A stretch of 64,000 nt of DNA from Microvirga guangxiensis (GTDB lineage Bacteria; Pseudomonadota; Alphaproteobacteria; Rhizobiales; Beijerinckiaceae): positions 30,020-94,019 of the forward strand of contig NZ_FMVJ01000008.1 of assembly GCF_900102135.1 (NCBI RefSeq). The letters are read 5' to 3'. Below the pieces are notes generated by a model. It worked only from the letters and a program-made list of their open reading frames with translations, ran no database searches and was not told the DNA's origin. Each line of letters starts with the position of its first letter. Within the stretch, counting starts at the first letter, position 1. Shown here one piece after another: positions 56,071 through 64,000 of the stretch. Made by a program: the position numbers and the translations under genes.

Positions 56071-56544
56071 ATGCTAGATCGCCGCCATTTTCTCACCGTT
56101 CTCGGAGTCTCCAGCGTGGCCCTCGCGACGGGCGGCGCATTCGCGAAGACGGCCCTGCCGAAGGTTGTCGTGTCCAAAGACCCAAATTGCGGCTGCTGCG
56201 ACGGCTGGGTCGACCACATGAAGGCGGCTGGCTTCTCGATGGAGGTCGTCACTACGCCAGAGGTGAACCGGGTCAAGGTTCGCCTCGGCGTGCCGGACGA
56301 GCTCGCTTCCTGCCATACCGCGGAGGTTGGTGGCTACGCGATTGAAGGGCACGTACCGGCAGCAGCCATCAAGCGACTGCTGGCTGAGCAGCCCCACGGA
56401 AAGGGTCTTGCCGTTCCCGGCATGCCAGTCGGATCGCCGGGCATGGAGATCCCAGGAGCAAAACCAGACACCTACGAGGTCATCCTCTTTGGCCCCTCGG
56501 GCCAGACCACCTTCGCCCGCTACCACGGCGCAAGCCAGATCTAA
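56071..56544 (+). CDS. DUF411 metal-binding protein with Tat signal
   Basis: The 157-residue protein begins MLDRRHFLTVLGVSSVALAT (twin-Arg-like signal) and has the DUF411 core: VVVSKDPNCGCCDGWVDHMK with Cys40, Cys42 and Cys43, VRLGVPDELASCHTAEVGGY, AIEGHVPAAAIKRLLAEQP. DUF411 proteins are found in copper-resistance gene clusters and probably bind Cu in the periplasm. It starts 10 bp after the HMA gene. Confidence 0.85.
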   Translation: MLDRRHFLTVLGVSSVALATGGAFAKTALPKVVVSKDPNCGCCDGWVDHMKAAGFSMEVVTTPEVNRVKVRLGVPDELASCHTAEVGGYAIEGHVPAAAIKRLLAEQPHGKGLAVPGMPVGSPGMEIPGAKPDTYEVILFGPSGQTTFARYHGASQI

Positions 56545-56821
56545 AGACCGGAGCAGTCCAGGGGTGATCAGCCATGCGACAGACGAATATGTTGAAGAAA
56601 ATGCGTGGCGTCGCCCCTCAACCGCTCATGAATGTCGGCTATAGAGCCTCACGCGCACCAATGTTCATCGCTGCAGATTTCGAAGTCCGGCAGCCCTTGA
56701 ACCTCTGTGCTCCATACTTACGTTTGGAGGGACCCTGATCCGGGCCCCTCTGACGTGAGCCGCCTGGCGCCTACGTGATGTCGGATCCTAATCGATCTTA
56801 CCGCCAGTGCCGGAGATGGAC

Positions 56822-57127
56822 ATGGTCCAGGACATTATCGCTTTCTTCATCAACCTACTTGTTATCGACCCTCTCTACGGTGAAATGAACAAGCGATTGG
56901 CTGAGGTTCGAGCGCCTCAAGCCATCATTGCAGAGGTGAGAACATGTGCTGAGAACGCTCTGCCAAGACTGGCTGAGCGAGCTTATGCCGAGCCTCTCTG
57001 GGTGATCGCAACCGCCCTTGATGTCTGGACCGGTAGAGCCGTGCCAGAGGACGTGCTGAACACGTCACCACAATGCCAAAGCGCCATGAAAGCAGCTCGG
57101 GTATACCTAGAGAGCCGTGGAGCGTGA
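56822..57127 (+). CDS. Hypothetical protein (101 aa)
   Basis: ATG at 56822 has GGAG 6 nt upstream. The product is helical: VQDIIAFFINLLVIDPLYGE, MNKRLAEVRAPQAIIAEVRT, ENALPRLAERAYAEPLWVIA. The first helix is hydrophobic enough for membrane association. It lies in a spacer after the copper cluster and is not recognised. Confidence 0.5.
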   Translation: MVQDIIAFFINLLVIDPLYGEMNKRLAEVRAPQAIIAEVRTCAENALPRLAERAYAEPLWVIATALDVWTGRAVPEDVLNTSPQCQSAMKAARVYLESRGA

Positions 57128-57480
57128 TCGCGGCAGGCCTCGGGGTCGTGAAGGCATTTTTTCTTCCGTGAAACCGGCACTTATCTGTCATCTACACAGA
57201 AGGAGCCAGAGCGAAATCATTCGTTCGAGCGCACTCTCTTCTTGACCTATAAAGTATCGTGGAAACCCGACCGCACGAGGACAGATGGGTCGACCTCGAC
57301 ACACGCTCCCGCATCGATCCCGGCGAGATCGCTATAGCTGATCTCGTAGGAGGCTCGCGCCAGGAAAGCGGCAGTGCCTGAACAGAGGCTTAGAACTGTT
57401 TCTTACTTGGCTACCCATCCCTATGAAGGCTCATGCAACAGACCAATCGGTCCGTTATATTGATGGCGCCCTGTCAGGAA
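57128..57480. other. Intergenic stretch, no gene seen
   Basis: One minus-strand frame (SYEISYSDLAGIDAGACVEV) stays open for about 50 codons but lacks a start and ends abruptly, so it may be a gene scrap. Otherwise nothing is seen. Confidence 0.35.
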
Positions 57481-58992
57481 CTACATCGATCCATGTCGAA
57501 GATAGCGCGCATGCCAACTGAGAGCCTCGTCCATAATGTGTGGCGTGTGCCGGCCCGGTGCTTCCTTCAAAGCGCGTTGGTAATATTCTTCCAGCGCTGG
57601 GCGAAAATGGGGGTGGGCGCATTTCTCAATGATAAGCCGTGCCCGCTGTCGCGGCGCCAAGCCTCGAAGGTCGGCAAGACCCTGCTCCGTGACAATGACT
57701 TGGACGTCGTGCTCAGTATGATCGACATGACTGACCATTGGCACGATGCACGAGATTGTTCCGCCCTTCGCGACTGATGGCGACATGAAGAATGAGAGGT
57801 AGGCATTGCGTGCGAAGTCGCCGGAGCCGCCGATCCCGTTCATAATGCTCGACCCCATCACATGGGTGGAGTTCACGTTGCCGTAGATGTCAGCTTCGAT
57901 CAGCCCGTTCATGGCGATTATCCCGAGCCTACGGATGATCTCGGGATGATTGCTGATTTCCTGCGGACGCAGAACGATCTTACTTCGGAACTCCTCGATG
58001 CCGGCCTCGAACCGCGCCAATGCCTCGTGGCTCAGCGACAGGGCTGTCGCCGAGGCAAAGGTCAATTTGCCATCGGCGAGGAGATCGAGCATGCCGTCCT
58101 GGAGCACCTCCGTGTAAGCGGTGAGGTTCTCGAAAGGACTGTCCTTCAAGCCCATGAACACAGCATTGGCCACGTTACCGACCCCAGATTGCAGAGGTAG
58201 CAGCGTATTCGGTAAACGGCCTTTCTTGACCTCGTGCTGCAGGAACTCGATCACATGTCCAGCGATGAGCTGCGAGTTTTCATCCGGGGGCGTGAAGGTA
58301 GTATTTCGATCGGCTTTGTTCGTTTCGACAATCGCGATAATCTTGTTAGGGTCACAGGTGAGATATGGGATCCCAATGCGGTCCCTCGGATGCGTCAACG
58401 GAATCGGCTGGCGATGTGGCGGCAGCCGGGTCCCATAATAGATATCGTGCATCCCTTCGAGAGCTAGACTTTGCCTATGGTTCACCTCAAGGATGATCTT
58501 ATCCGCTTGGTCTAACCAGGTCTTGTTGTTGCCTACTGATGAGGAAGGGATCAGGCGCCCTCCGTCCAGAACAGCTGCAACCTCAATGACGGCAACGTCG
58601 AGCTGGCCAAGGAAACCGGACCAGACGAACTGGCCGACATGCGAGAGATGAATATCGAGATAGTCCATCTCGCCAGCATTGATGCGCTGCCGACAGGTCG
58701 GATCTGACTGGTAAGGCAGACGCATCTCGACGCCATCAACCTTGGCCAGCGCTCCGTCAAGTTCCGGCGCCGTTGAAGCACCGGTCCAGACTCCGATCTT
58801 GAACGCCTCGCCACGCTCGTGCGCGGCCACGATATGCCGTGCGAGGGCGAGCGGAATTTCCTTCGGATAGCCGGCCCCAGTGAAGCCGCTCATCCCAACG
58901 TTTGTGCCAGAGAGAATGAGAGCGGCGGCCTCGTCAGCCGACATGATCCGGTTGCGCAAGGAAGGATCTAAGACCCGAGCACCGTCAGTCAT
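57481..58992 (-). CDS. Acetyl-CoA hydrolase/succinyl-CoA:acetate CoA-transferase
   Basis: The 503-residue protein matches the Cat1/AarC class: NVGMSGFTGAGYPKEIPLAL at the start, GVWTGASTAPELDG, LIPSSSVGNNKTWLDQADKI, LLPLQSGVGNVANAVFMGLK at 264-283, and NLTAYTEVLQDGMLDLLADG with the catalytic Glu295 equivalent to the AarC nucleophile. MNGIGGSGDFARNAYLSFFM is the CoA-binding loop. It moves CoA between succinyl-CoA or acetyl-CoA and acetate, or hydrolyses acetyl-CoA. It is monocistronic on the minus strand. Confidence 0.92.
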   Translation of the reverse strand: MTDGARVLDPSLRNRIMSADEAAALILSGTNVGMSGFTGAGYPKEIPLALARHIVAAHERGEAFKIGVWTGASTAPELDGALAKVDGVEMRLPYQSDPTCRQRINAGEMDYLDIHLSHVGQFVWSGFLGQLDVAVIEVAAVLDGGRLIPSSSVGNNKTWLDQADKIILEVNHRQSLALEGMHDIYYGTRLPPHRQPIPLTHPRDRIGIPYLTCDPNKIIAIVETNKADRNTTFTPPDENSQLIAGHVIEFLQHEVKKGRLPNTLLPLQSGVGNVANAVFMGLKDSPFENLTAYTEVLQDGMLDLLADGKLTFASATALSLSHEALARFEAGIEEFRSKIVLRPQEISNHPEIIRRLGIIAMNGLIEADIYGNVNSTHVMGSSIMNGIGGSGDFARNAYLSFFMSPSVAKGGTISCIVPMVSHVDHTEHDVQVIVTEQGLADLRGLAPRQRARLIIEKCAHPHFRPALEEYYQRALKEAPGRHTPHIMDEALSWHARYLRHGSM

Positions 58993-59245
58993 ACTCCACG
59001 CTCCGCTTCGCCATACCGGGACCGGTCATAAATCCGCACCAACGGGATTGCAACTTCGCTTGCCGCATAGAAAGGAGCTAGTCGAAGATGCGTCCTTCGC
59101 TCTACACCTTGCCAGAGGAATTTCGGACTACAAGAGATTGCGGCATAGCGCAGCATAAGGCTGGAAGACGTCAAGTTCGCTCACGGATTTCACATTGGGC
59201 GCGGGAGGTAGTTCGGAGTTGGTCTAGCAGCATGAGATGGTGACC

Positions 59246-59480
59246 GGCGCCCCATGTACCGCGCTGGGTCAAGCTGCACGGTCCTCACCTGCCGAAGGGC
59301 ACGTTCTGCATCGCCTTCACGAACAACCGCTCGGTCTCGAACTATGTGCGCCCCAGCTCCGAGGCCGACATGCCCCAGGTGATCGCCACCGCTTGCGGGG
59401 CACTCGGCCCATGTTGCGACTATCTGTACGACCCGATCCATGGCCTCGAAGGGTTCGGGATCCACGACCATCATCTCACC
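59246..59480 (+). pseudogene. ChaC-like gamma-glutamylcyclotransferase fragment
   Basis: One plus-strand frame reads GTFCIAFTNNRSVSNYVRPS, SEADMPQVIATACGALGPCC, DYLYDPIHGLEGFGIHDHHL, TSL. The pattern IA-x-A-x-G-x-x-G-x-x-x-DYL-x(8)-L-x-x-x-GI-x-D-x-x-L is the C-terminal half of ChaC-type glutathione cyclotransferases. The N-terminal catalytic part (with Glu) is missing. Confidence 0.5.
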
Positions 59481-59621
59481 TCCTTGCGCACCGGGTGCGT
59501 GAGCACGGGGGCTGAGCAGCCGGGCGCATTACTCAGCGGCTTTCTCCGATGGATGCATCCGCCTCCTGAAAGGCAGCAGAGCCACCCGCGACATGCGTCA
59601 CATTCCCGATGCCCATCTCCT

Positions 59622-60533
59622 TCATTCGCCCCAGGAGGCGCCATCGAGTGAGTTGAGGGGGATCTTGAGGTAGCGCTTGCCGTTTTTCTCCGGTTCCGGC
59701 AGGCGGCCGCCGCGGATGTTCACTTGGAGCGAGTGCAGGATGAGCTTGGGCATCGGCAACTCGCGGTCACGCGCCTCGCGCAGCGCGACGAACTCTTCCT
59801 CCGTCCTCGCCTTCACGAGGTGCTTGTTTTCTCGTCGCTGCTGCGCCACCGTGCTCTCCCACTGTGGCCCGCGTCCGCCGGGCTGGTAGTCATGACCGGT
59901 GAACAGGCGCGTGTCGTCAGGCAGGGCCATTATCCGCTCGATGCTGTGCCACAGAGTCTTCGCGGAGCCGCCGGGGAAGTCAGCCCGGGCCGTGCCGCTA
60001 TCGGGCATGAAGAGCGTGTCGTGGATGAAGGCGGCGTCACCGATGACGTAGGCGATAGAGGCGAGCGTGTGACCGGGTGTGAACACTACCTCCACATCCA
60101 GATTGCCGATCTTGAAGCGCTCGCCGTCAGCGAACAGCCGGTCCCATTGCGAGCCGTCCGTCGGAAAACTGTCGGACCAGTTGTAGATCATCTTCCAGAG
60201 CTTCTGCACCTCGACCACCTTCTCGCCGATGGCAGTGGGCACGCCGGTCTTGTCCTTGAGGTAGCCAGCCGCCGAGAAGTGGTCGGCATGCGGGTGGGTG
60301 TCGAGGATCCACTCCAGGGTGTAGCCCTCACGCGCAATGTGGGAGAGGAGCTTGTCGGCCTGGATCGTGGCGGTCGCGCCGGAATTCGGATCGAAGTCGA
60401 GCACCGGGTCGATGATTGCGCATTTCTTCGTCTCAGGATCGGCGACCACGTACTGCACGCTGCCTGTGCGTTTTTCGTAGAAGCCCTTCACGATGGGTCG
60501 GCCGCGCAAGGGTGAAGAGGTCTGGGCAGACAT
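59622..60533 (-). CDS. blh: Persulfide dioxygenase-type metallo-beta-lactamase-fold enzyme (Blh)
   Basis: ATG at 60531-60533 gives 303 residues. The metal motif is DTHPHADHFSAAGYL (His80, His82, Asp84, His85), with further ligands in FTPGHTLAS, HDTLFMPDSGTARADFPGGS and LFTGHDYQPGGRGPQW. It resembles Blh/ETHE1-like sulfur dioxygenases, which oxidise glutathione persulfide to sulfite. It is the last gene of a minus-strand operon headed by BigR, the known partner of blh. Confidence 0.88.
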   Translation of the reverse strand: MSAQTSSPLRGRPIVKGFYEKRTGSVQYVVADPETKKCAIIDPVLDFDPNSGATATIQADKLLSHIAREGYTLEWILDTHPHADHFSAAGYLKDKTGVPTAIGEKVVEVQKLWKMIYNWSDSFPTDGSQWDRLFADGERFKIGNLDVEVVFTPGHTLASIAYVIGDAAFIHDTLFMPDSGTARADFPGGSAKTLWHSIERIMALPDDTRLFTGHDYQPGGRGPQWESTVAQQRRENKHLVKARTEEEFVALREARDRELPMPKLILHSLQVNIRGGRLPEPEKNGKRYLKIPLNSLDGASWGE

Positions 60534-60597
60534 GACGCTTGCTCCTGTTCTCAAGGGATGACGCAGGGTTTGGGATCCGGATTGATGGGCTTAAGCC

Positions 60598-61056
60598 TCA
60601 GCCATCCATGCGAGGAGCTTCGCGGCGGAAGGTGACCTGGGGCCAATCGGCTGGCACGAGGCGGAAGACCGCCATGCCGACGATCATGGCGGCGACGAAC
60701 GCGAACACCGGCCAGGGACCGAAAGTCAGGCCGACCAGCGCCGGGCCCGGACACAACCCGACCAAACCCCAGCCGATGCCGAACAGAGCGGCCCCACCGA
60801 TCAGGCGCGGGTCGAGGTCGCGCCGGGTTGGGATCTCCAGGCGCGGCGCCAGCACGGGCACGCCACGGCGCTTAGCGACGAGATAGCCCAGCGCGGACAC
60901 CACGACCGCGCCGCCCATGACTAGGGCGAGGCTCGGGTCCCAGGCGCCGAAGATGTCGAGGAAGCCGAGCACCTTGGCCGGGTTGACCATCTGCGAGACG
61001 ATCAGCCCGAGGCCGAACAACAGGCCGGCGGCGAAGGCAGACAGGATCAGGAGCAT
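60598..61056 (-). CDS. YeeE/YedE-family protein, C-terminal half (DUF6691)
   Basis: The 152-residue protein has four hydrophobic helices and the conserved sequence [20 protein letters not shown], with a Cys in a Pro-rich loop as in thiosulfate transporters. [20 protein letters not shown] is another family mark. It is the second half of a two-gene version of YeeE/PmpB and starts 3 bp after the first half. It likely forms a sulfur-compound channel with that half. Confidence 0.85.
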   Translation of the reverse strand: MLLILSAFAAGLLFGLGLIVSQMVNPAKVLGFLDIFGAWDPSLALVMGGAVVVSALGYLVAKRRGVPVLAPRLEIPTRRDLDPRLIGGAALFGIGWGLVGLCPGPALVGLTFGPWPVFAFVAAMIVGMAVFRLVPADWPQVTFRREAPRMDG

Positions 61057-61059
61057 GGC

Positions 61060-61485
61060 TTACATCCCAATGAGGTGGCGGGTGATGAACAGGGTGGCGA
61101 TGGCAGTCGCCATGAAGATGCCCGTAGCGACGAGAGAGCGCGGCGAGCCGCGCCCGATGCCGCAGACACCGTGGCCACTGGTGCAGCCGGCTCCAAGACG
61201 CGTGCCGAAGCCGACGATCAGCCCCGCCACGATCAGGAGTGGCACGGACGCATCGAGCTCGACGGGCGGCAGCACACCGCCGAAGGTGGTATAGACCAGC
61301 GGTGCCACGAACAGGCCTGCAAGGAACGCCAAGCGCCAGCCGATCTCGCTGCGGGCCGGATGGAACAGTCCGCCTAGGATTCCGCTGATACCGGCGACGC
61401 GCCCATTCAGCACCAGGAACAGGGCCGCGGACGCGCCGATCAGGACACCGCCGATGAGCGCAGATATTGGAGTAAAGTTTTCCAT
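61060..61485 (-). CDS. YeeE/YedE-family protein, N-terminal half
   Basis: The 141-residue protein has four helices and the motif [20 protein letters not shown] with two cysteines, the sulfur-relay signature of the family. [15 protein letters not shown] near residue 27 is also conserved. It is 12 bp downstream of bigR and 3 bp upstream of the partner half. The complex likely imports thiosulfate or another sulfane-sulfur compound. Confidence 0.87.
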   Translation of the reverse strand: MENFTPISALIGGVLIGASAALFLVLNGRVAGISGILGGLFHPARSEIGWRLAFLAGLFVAPLVYTTFGGVLPPVELDASVPLLIVAGLIVGFGTRLGAGCTSGHGVCGIGRGSPRSLVATGIFMATAIATLFITRHLIGM

Positions 61486-61497
61486 GGCGACCTCCGA

Positions 61498-61851
61498 TCA
61501 GCGGGACTTTCTGGCCTTGGCTGGCTGGCAATAGAGCTCATAGAGTGTGGCGAAGAGCTGCTCGATGCGCGGATCGGCAATACGGTACCAGATCGTCTGG
61601 CTCTCGCGCCGGGTGGCGACGATGCCCTCATCCCGCATCTTGGCAAGATGCTGCGAAACAGCCGATTGCGACAGCCCCACCGCCTCGGTCAGGGTGGTCA
61701 CGTTGGCCTCTCCCCATTCGACCAGCTTGCAGAGGATCATCAGCCGCCGCTCGTTGGCGAGTGCGCGCAGGATGTCCGCGACCTCGGTCGCCTTCTGTTC
61801 GAATGTTTCGAGGTCGATTTCCACGCCAGGCATAAGGCCATCCGTCTTCAT
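61498..61851 (-). CDS. bigR: ArsR-family persulfide-responsive repressor BigR
   Basis: The 117-residue protein has the winged helix (ANERRLMILCKLVEWGEANV, LTEAVGLSQSAVSQHLAKMR, DEGIVATRRESQTIWYRIAD). It has two cysteines at 41 and 108, the pair that forms a disulfide or trisulfide in BigR/SqrR on exposure to persulfides, lifting repression. It heads the operon with yeeE halves and blh. The second ATG (61833) is an alternative start because an operator palindrome lies at the gene's front. Confidence 0.88.
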   Translation of the reverse strand: MKTDGLMPGVEIDLETFEQKATEVADILRALANERRLMILCKLVEWGEANVTTLTEAVGLSQSAVSQHLAKMRDEGIVATRRESQTIWYRIADPRIEQLFATLYELYCQPAKARKSR

Positions 61852-61859
61852 AAGACTAA

Positions 61860-61870
61860 GCTAATTTAGC
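61860..61870. promoter_or_regulatory. Palindrome in the bigR / DUF2892 intergenic region (candidate BigR operator)
   Basis: GCTAATTTAGC has perfect arms GCTAA/TTAGC around a central T in an AT-rich tract (TTATCTTATATATTTTC). It lies 9 bp before the first bigR start codon and 102 bp before the divergent gene, so one repressor could control both. Confidence 0.55.
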
Positions 61871-61971
61871 ATTATCTTATATATTTTCAAGGGTCAGCAC
61901 GCGGCCTTTAGCTTGCTTGGGAACCGACCCGCCCACGTCCCGTTCCCTACCTGTTGCAGGAAGACTGAACC

Positions 61972-62430
61972 ATGGTTGCAAGCACCGTAGACCGCGTTCC
62001 CAGGCACACCAGCCAGGACATCAACCGCCAGATCGAGATGCAGATCGCGGACAGCGTCCGCTGGCACGCGGCCCATCCCGAGAGGATCGGCCGCCGGCTG
62101 TACGAGCTTGATCAGGAGTGGGATGTTGAACGGACATTGGAGGCCAACGCCTCGACCCTGGCCTTTACCGGGGTGATGCTCGGCGCGACCGTGGACAAGC
62201 GCTGGCTCGCCCTGCCCGCTTTGGTGACTGCCTTCCTGTTCCAGCATGCCGTCCAGGGCTGGTGCCCGCCTCTGCCGATCCTGCGGCGGCTCGGCTTTCG
62301 CACGGCTCGTGAGATCGAGACGGAACGGTATGCCCTGAAGGCGCTGAGGGGTGACTTTGGCCCCATAGGGCCGAGCCCGCACGACCATGACAGCCGCGCC
62401 AGCCATGCGCTGCAGGCAGCGCGCCTCTGA
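61972..62430 (+). CDS. DUF2892-family membrane protein, divergent from bigR
   Basis: The 152-residue protein has a charged N-terminal part (RQIEMQIADSVRWHAAHPER) and then the DUF2892 unit: WDVERTLEANASTLAFTGVM, LGATVDKRWLALPALVTAFL, FQHAVQGWCPPLPILRRLGF, RTAREIETERYALKALRGDF. The GWCPPLP cysteine is reminiscent of persulfide handling. It is divergent from the BigR operon with the operator in between, suggesting the same sulfide stress response. Confidence 0.82.
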   Translation: MVASTVDRVPRHTSQDINRQIEMQIADSVRWHAAHPERIGRRLYELDQEWDVERTLEANASTLAFTGVMLGATVDKRWLALPALVTAFLFQHAVQGWCPPLPILRRLGFRTAREIETERYALKALRGDFGPIGPSPHDHDSRASHALQAARL

Positions 62431-62459
62431 TCCTGACGGCCCTGACATTGCCGCTGGCC

Positions 62460-63080
62460 TCAGGTCCCCTGCTTCCGGAAGACGACACTGAGGTTGTTGG
62501 CGGGCATACGAATGCGCTCGACAAGCTTGAGCCCATAGTTACCTGCGAGCTCCACGACCTCCTCAAGATCTCTGATGCCCCATTCTGGGTTCCGGCCCCT
62601 CAGATCCTGATCGAATACTTCGTTGCTCGGAGCTGTGTGCGCGCCGTTCTCCCTATAAGCTCCATAGAGATACAGCACGCCGCTAGGCGGAAGTATCCGG
62701 CCTGCCCCGACCATCAGCCCCTGAGTCGCACGCCACGGTGAGATATGGATCATGTTGATGGCCACGACGGCATCGGCTCGACTTACGGGCCAGTCCGGGG
62801 TTGCAGCATCCAAGCGCAACGGGGCAAGGAGATTGGGTAACCCTGATGTCGCGCGATGAGCGGCGATGCTGCTCAGGGCGTACTCGTCCTGATCGGTTGA
62901 CTGCCATGTCAGGTGCGGCAGCGCGGCGGCGAAGTAGACCGCATGCTCGCCAGTCCCGCTGGCAATCTCCAGAACCTTCCCTGCTCTGGGGAGAACTTGC
63001 CGGAGGACCTCCAAGATCGGATCGCGGTTACGGGCCACCGATGGCGATGCCAGCGCAGCCTCGCTATGTGAATTCGTCAC
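62460..63080 (-). CDS. DUF938 SAM-dependent methyltransferase-like protein
   Basis: GTG at 63078-63080 (AGGAGG 11 nt upstream) gives 206 residues; longer frames start at TTG 63107 without support. The fold is ASPSVARNRDPILEVLRQVL, GKVLEIASGTGEHAVYFAAA (SAM-binding E-x-x-x-G-T-G), NMIHISPWRATQGLMVGAGR and PSNEVFDQDLRGRNPEWGIR, diagnostic of DUF938. Its substrate is unknown. Confidence 0.85.
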   Translation of the reverse strand: MTNSHSEAALASPSVARNRDPILEVLRQVLPRAGKVLEIASGTGEHAVYFAAALPHLTWQSTDQDEYALSSIAAHRATSGLPNLLAPLRLDAATPDWPVSRADAVVAINMIHISPWRATQGLMVGAGRILPPSGVLYLYGAYRENGAHTAPSNEVFDQDLRGRNPEWGIRDLEEVVELAGNYGLKLVERIRMPANNLSVVFRKQGT

Positions 63081-63227
63081 TGCAATAGTCGCCTCCTGCG
63101 GGTACAAGCCGAATAGTCGGTCCTATGCTTCCACTTGCTAAAGCGGACTAAGGTCGTTTGATCCGCGAGAAACAAGAGAGGACGGCCTGAGGTGCTACAA
63201 GGAACGTTCAAGCTCGCCGCCGTGATG

Positions 63228-63890
63228 AGGGCTCGGATAATCCTACAAACCGGGGGTATGATCGCGCCGGATCTTAAGTTCTGATCGAGAAAACCTCGCG
63301 CTTTGGGCCGGCTCTGGTCCAAGGATATCTGAAGGCTTGGAGTGCATCAAACAAGAACTCGCGACAAATAAGGTGCCGTACGACTGCCTGATGCTTTTGC
63401 TACTTCGTGTGGGGGCCCTGATGCAACCAGATACCCACCCTCGTCGCCCGCTCCCGGACCGAGATCCATGATCCAGTCACTTCTCGCGGCAACGCGCATG
63501 TTATGCTCAACCACAATGACAGTGTTGCCAGCATCGACTAGTCCATCGAGCTGAGCCACGAGCCTCTCGACATCAGCGGGATGCAGTCCGGTCGTCGGCT
63601 CGTCGAGGACATAGAGGGTATCGCCGCGCTGGACCCTTTGAAGCTCAGTTGCGAGCTTGATCCGCTGCGCCTCACCTCCGGACAACTCGGTCGCGGGTTG
63701 GCCCAGCCTCAGATAACCCAGACCCACCTCGCGCACGATCGTGAGCGAACGATGCAAAGGGGGCTCGTCAGCGAAAAACTCCCAGGCCGCATCAACAGTC
63801 ATTCCGAGCACGTCGGCGATGGATTTATTGCGGTACTTGATCTTAAGCGTGTCAGCATTGTACCGAGCGCCGTGGCAGGTCGGACATGGA
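63228..63890. repeat. 663-bp direct repeat, copy 2 (partner 53205-53867)
   Basis: Part of the native uvrA-like gene end and its flank, matching copy 1 at about 97-98%. Homology ends at 63890, inside the uvrA gene. Confidence 0.93.
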
Positions 63891-64000
63891 GCGTAGACGC
63901 TCGGCAGGAAAAGCAACTCGACCATCACGAAGCCTTCGCCTTCGCAATGCGGACAGCGGCCCTTTGCAACGTTAAAGGAAAAGCGCCCTGCGTCATAGCG
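63347..64000 (-). CDS. UvrA-like excinuclease ATPase, C-terminal part (gene continues outside)
   Basis: From the window edge the minus strand reads [48 protein letters not shown] with the C-x2-C...C-x2-C zinc finger of UvrA, then the second ABC domain's signature LSGGEAQRI, Walker [16 protein letters not shown] and His switch [14 protein letters not shown], and a stop at 63347. The 217 visible residues form the C-terminal end of UvrA. Genes of this kind are either uvrA or the UvrA2/DrrC paralog; the end given here does not decide. The 3' 540 bp are duplicated at 53.3 kb. Confidence 0.9.
   Translation of the reverse strand, partial: RYDAGRFSFNVAKGRCPHCEGEGFVMVELLFLPSVYAPCPTCHGARYNADTLKIKYRNKSIADVLGMTVDAAWEFFADEPPLHRSLTIVREVGLGYLRLGQPATELSGGEAQRIKLATELQRVQRGDTLYVLDEPTTGLHPADVERLVAQLDGLVDAGNTVIVVEHNMRVAARSDWIMDLGPGAGDEGGYLVASGPPHEVAKASGSRTAPYLSRVLV

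Noticed and set aside
57250..57400. About 50 open codons on the minus strand (SYEISYSDLAGIDAGACVEV)
   Set aside because: No start codon or ribosome site, a stop just upstream, and no family recognised; noted only as a possible scrap.

Overview
This 64 kb window is GC-rich DNA from an alphaproteobacterium, most likely a member of the Hyphomicrobiales. The gene content (split aio arsenite-oxidation genes, BigR/Blh sulfur genes, EamA/GntR/ABC catabolic modules) would suit a Microvirga/Methylobacteriaceae-type soil bacterium, but the genus is an inference. The many truncated genes, recombinase and IS remnants and two segmental duplications point to an accessory region such as a genomic-island cluster or megaplasmid, rather than conserved core chromosome.

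Region 1 (1-17.6 kb): arsenic and stress. The left edge holds the start of the arsenite oxidase Rieske subunit gene (aioB, minus strand). It has a textbook sigma-54 promoter (about 399-415) and two direct repeats 32 bp apart upstream (481-528). At 13.96-17.58 kb lies an overlapping operon for a PhnD-like binding protein, a sensor kinase and a sigma-54 activator, best read as AioX-AioS-AioR, the expected activator of that promoter. Between them are a PQQ sugar dehydrogenase, a glycosyltransferase, NhaA, an orphan KdpD/KdpE-like pair, a universal stress protein, a P-type cation ATPase, small stress-type proteins, and remnants of a TupA-like protein, an alcohol dehydrogenase and a PAS-type kinase.

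Region 2 (18-39.1 kb): modules bounded by recombinase debris. A tRNA-Lys 3' fragment and a 94-bp repeat at 18.1 kb, a second copy at 26.4 kb and a partial third at 38.7 kb mark boundaries; copies two and three adjoin C-terminal remnants of large serine recombinases. The first module carries an AcrAB-type RND pump with two TetR regulators and a symmetric divergent promoter, plus an EamA transporter. The second carries a catabolic operon: M20 peptidase, GntR/FCD regulator, four-gene polyamine-type ABC importer, RidA, DadA-like FAD enzyme, DUF1028 protein, nitrilase-family amidase and a flavin monooxygenase-like protein. It looks less GC-rich than its surroundings. An IS5-family transposase remnant follows.

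Region 3 (39.1-53.2 kb): a BCCT transporter remnant, an envelope/osmotic-stress group (DUF2254 remnant, YetF-like, MscS), a CsoR regulator next to a Cys-rich copper-storage protein, an AGCS alanine symporter, a decayed duplicate of the glycosyltransferase/hypothetical pair of region 1, gamma-glutamyltransferase, an MliC-like lysozyme inhibitor, an orphan BrnA antitoxin, a frameshifted serine hydrolase and three small unknown genes.

Region 4 (53.2-64 kb): metal and sulfur. Two 663-bp direct copies of the 3' end of a uvrA-like gene flank about 9.4 kb: a decapitated CopA ATPase, a Spy-like protein, a frameshifted HMA chaperone, a DUF411 protein, an acetyl-CoA hydrolase/CoA-transferase, a ChaC-like remnant, the bigR-yeeE-yeeE-blh persulfide operon with a divergent DUF2892 gene, and a DUF938 methyltransferase. 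The right-hand uvrA copy continues past the window.
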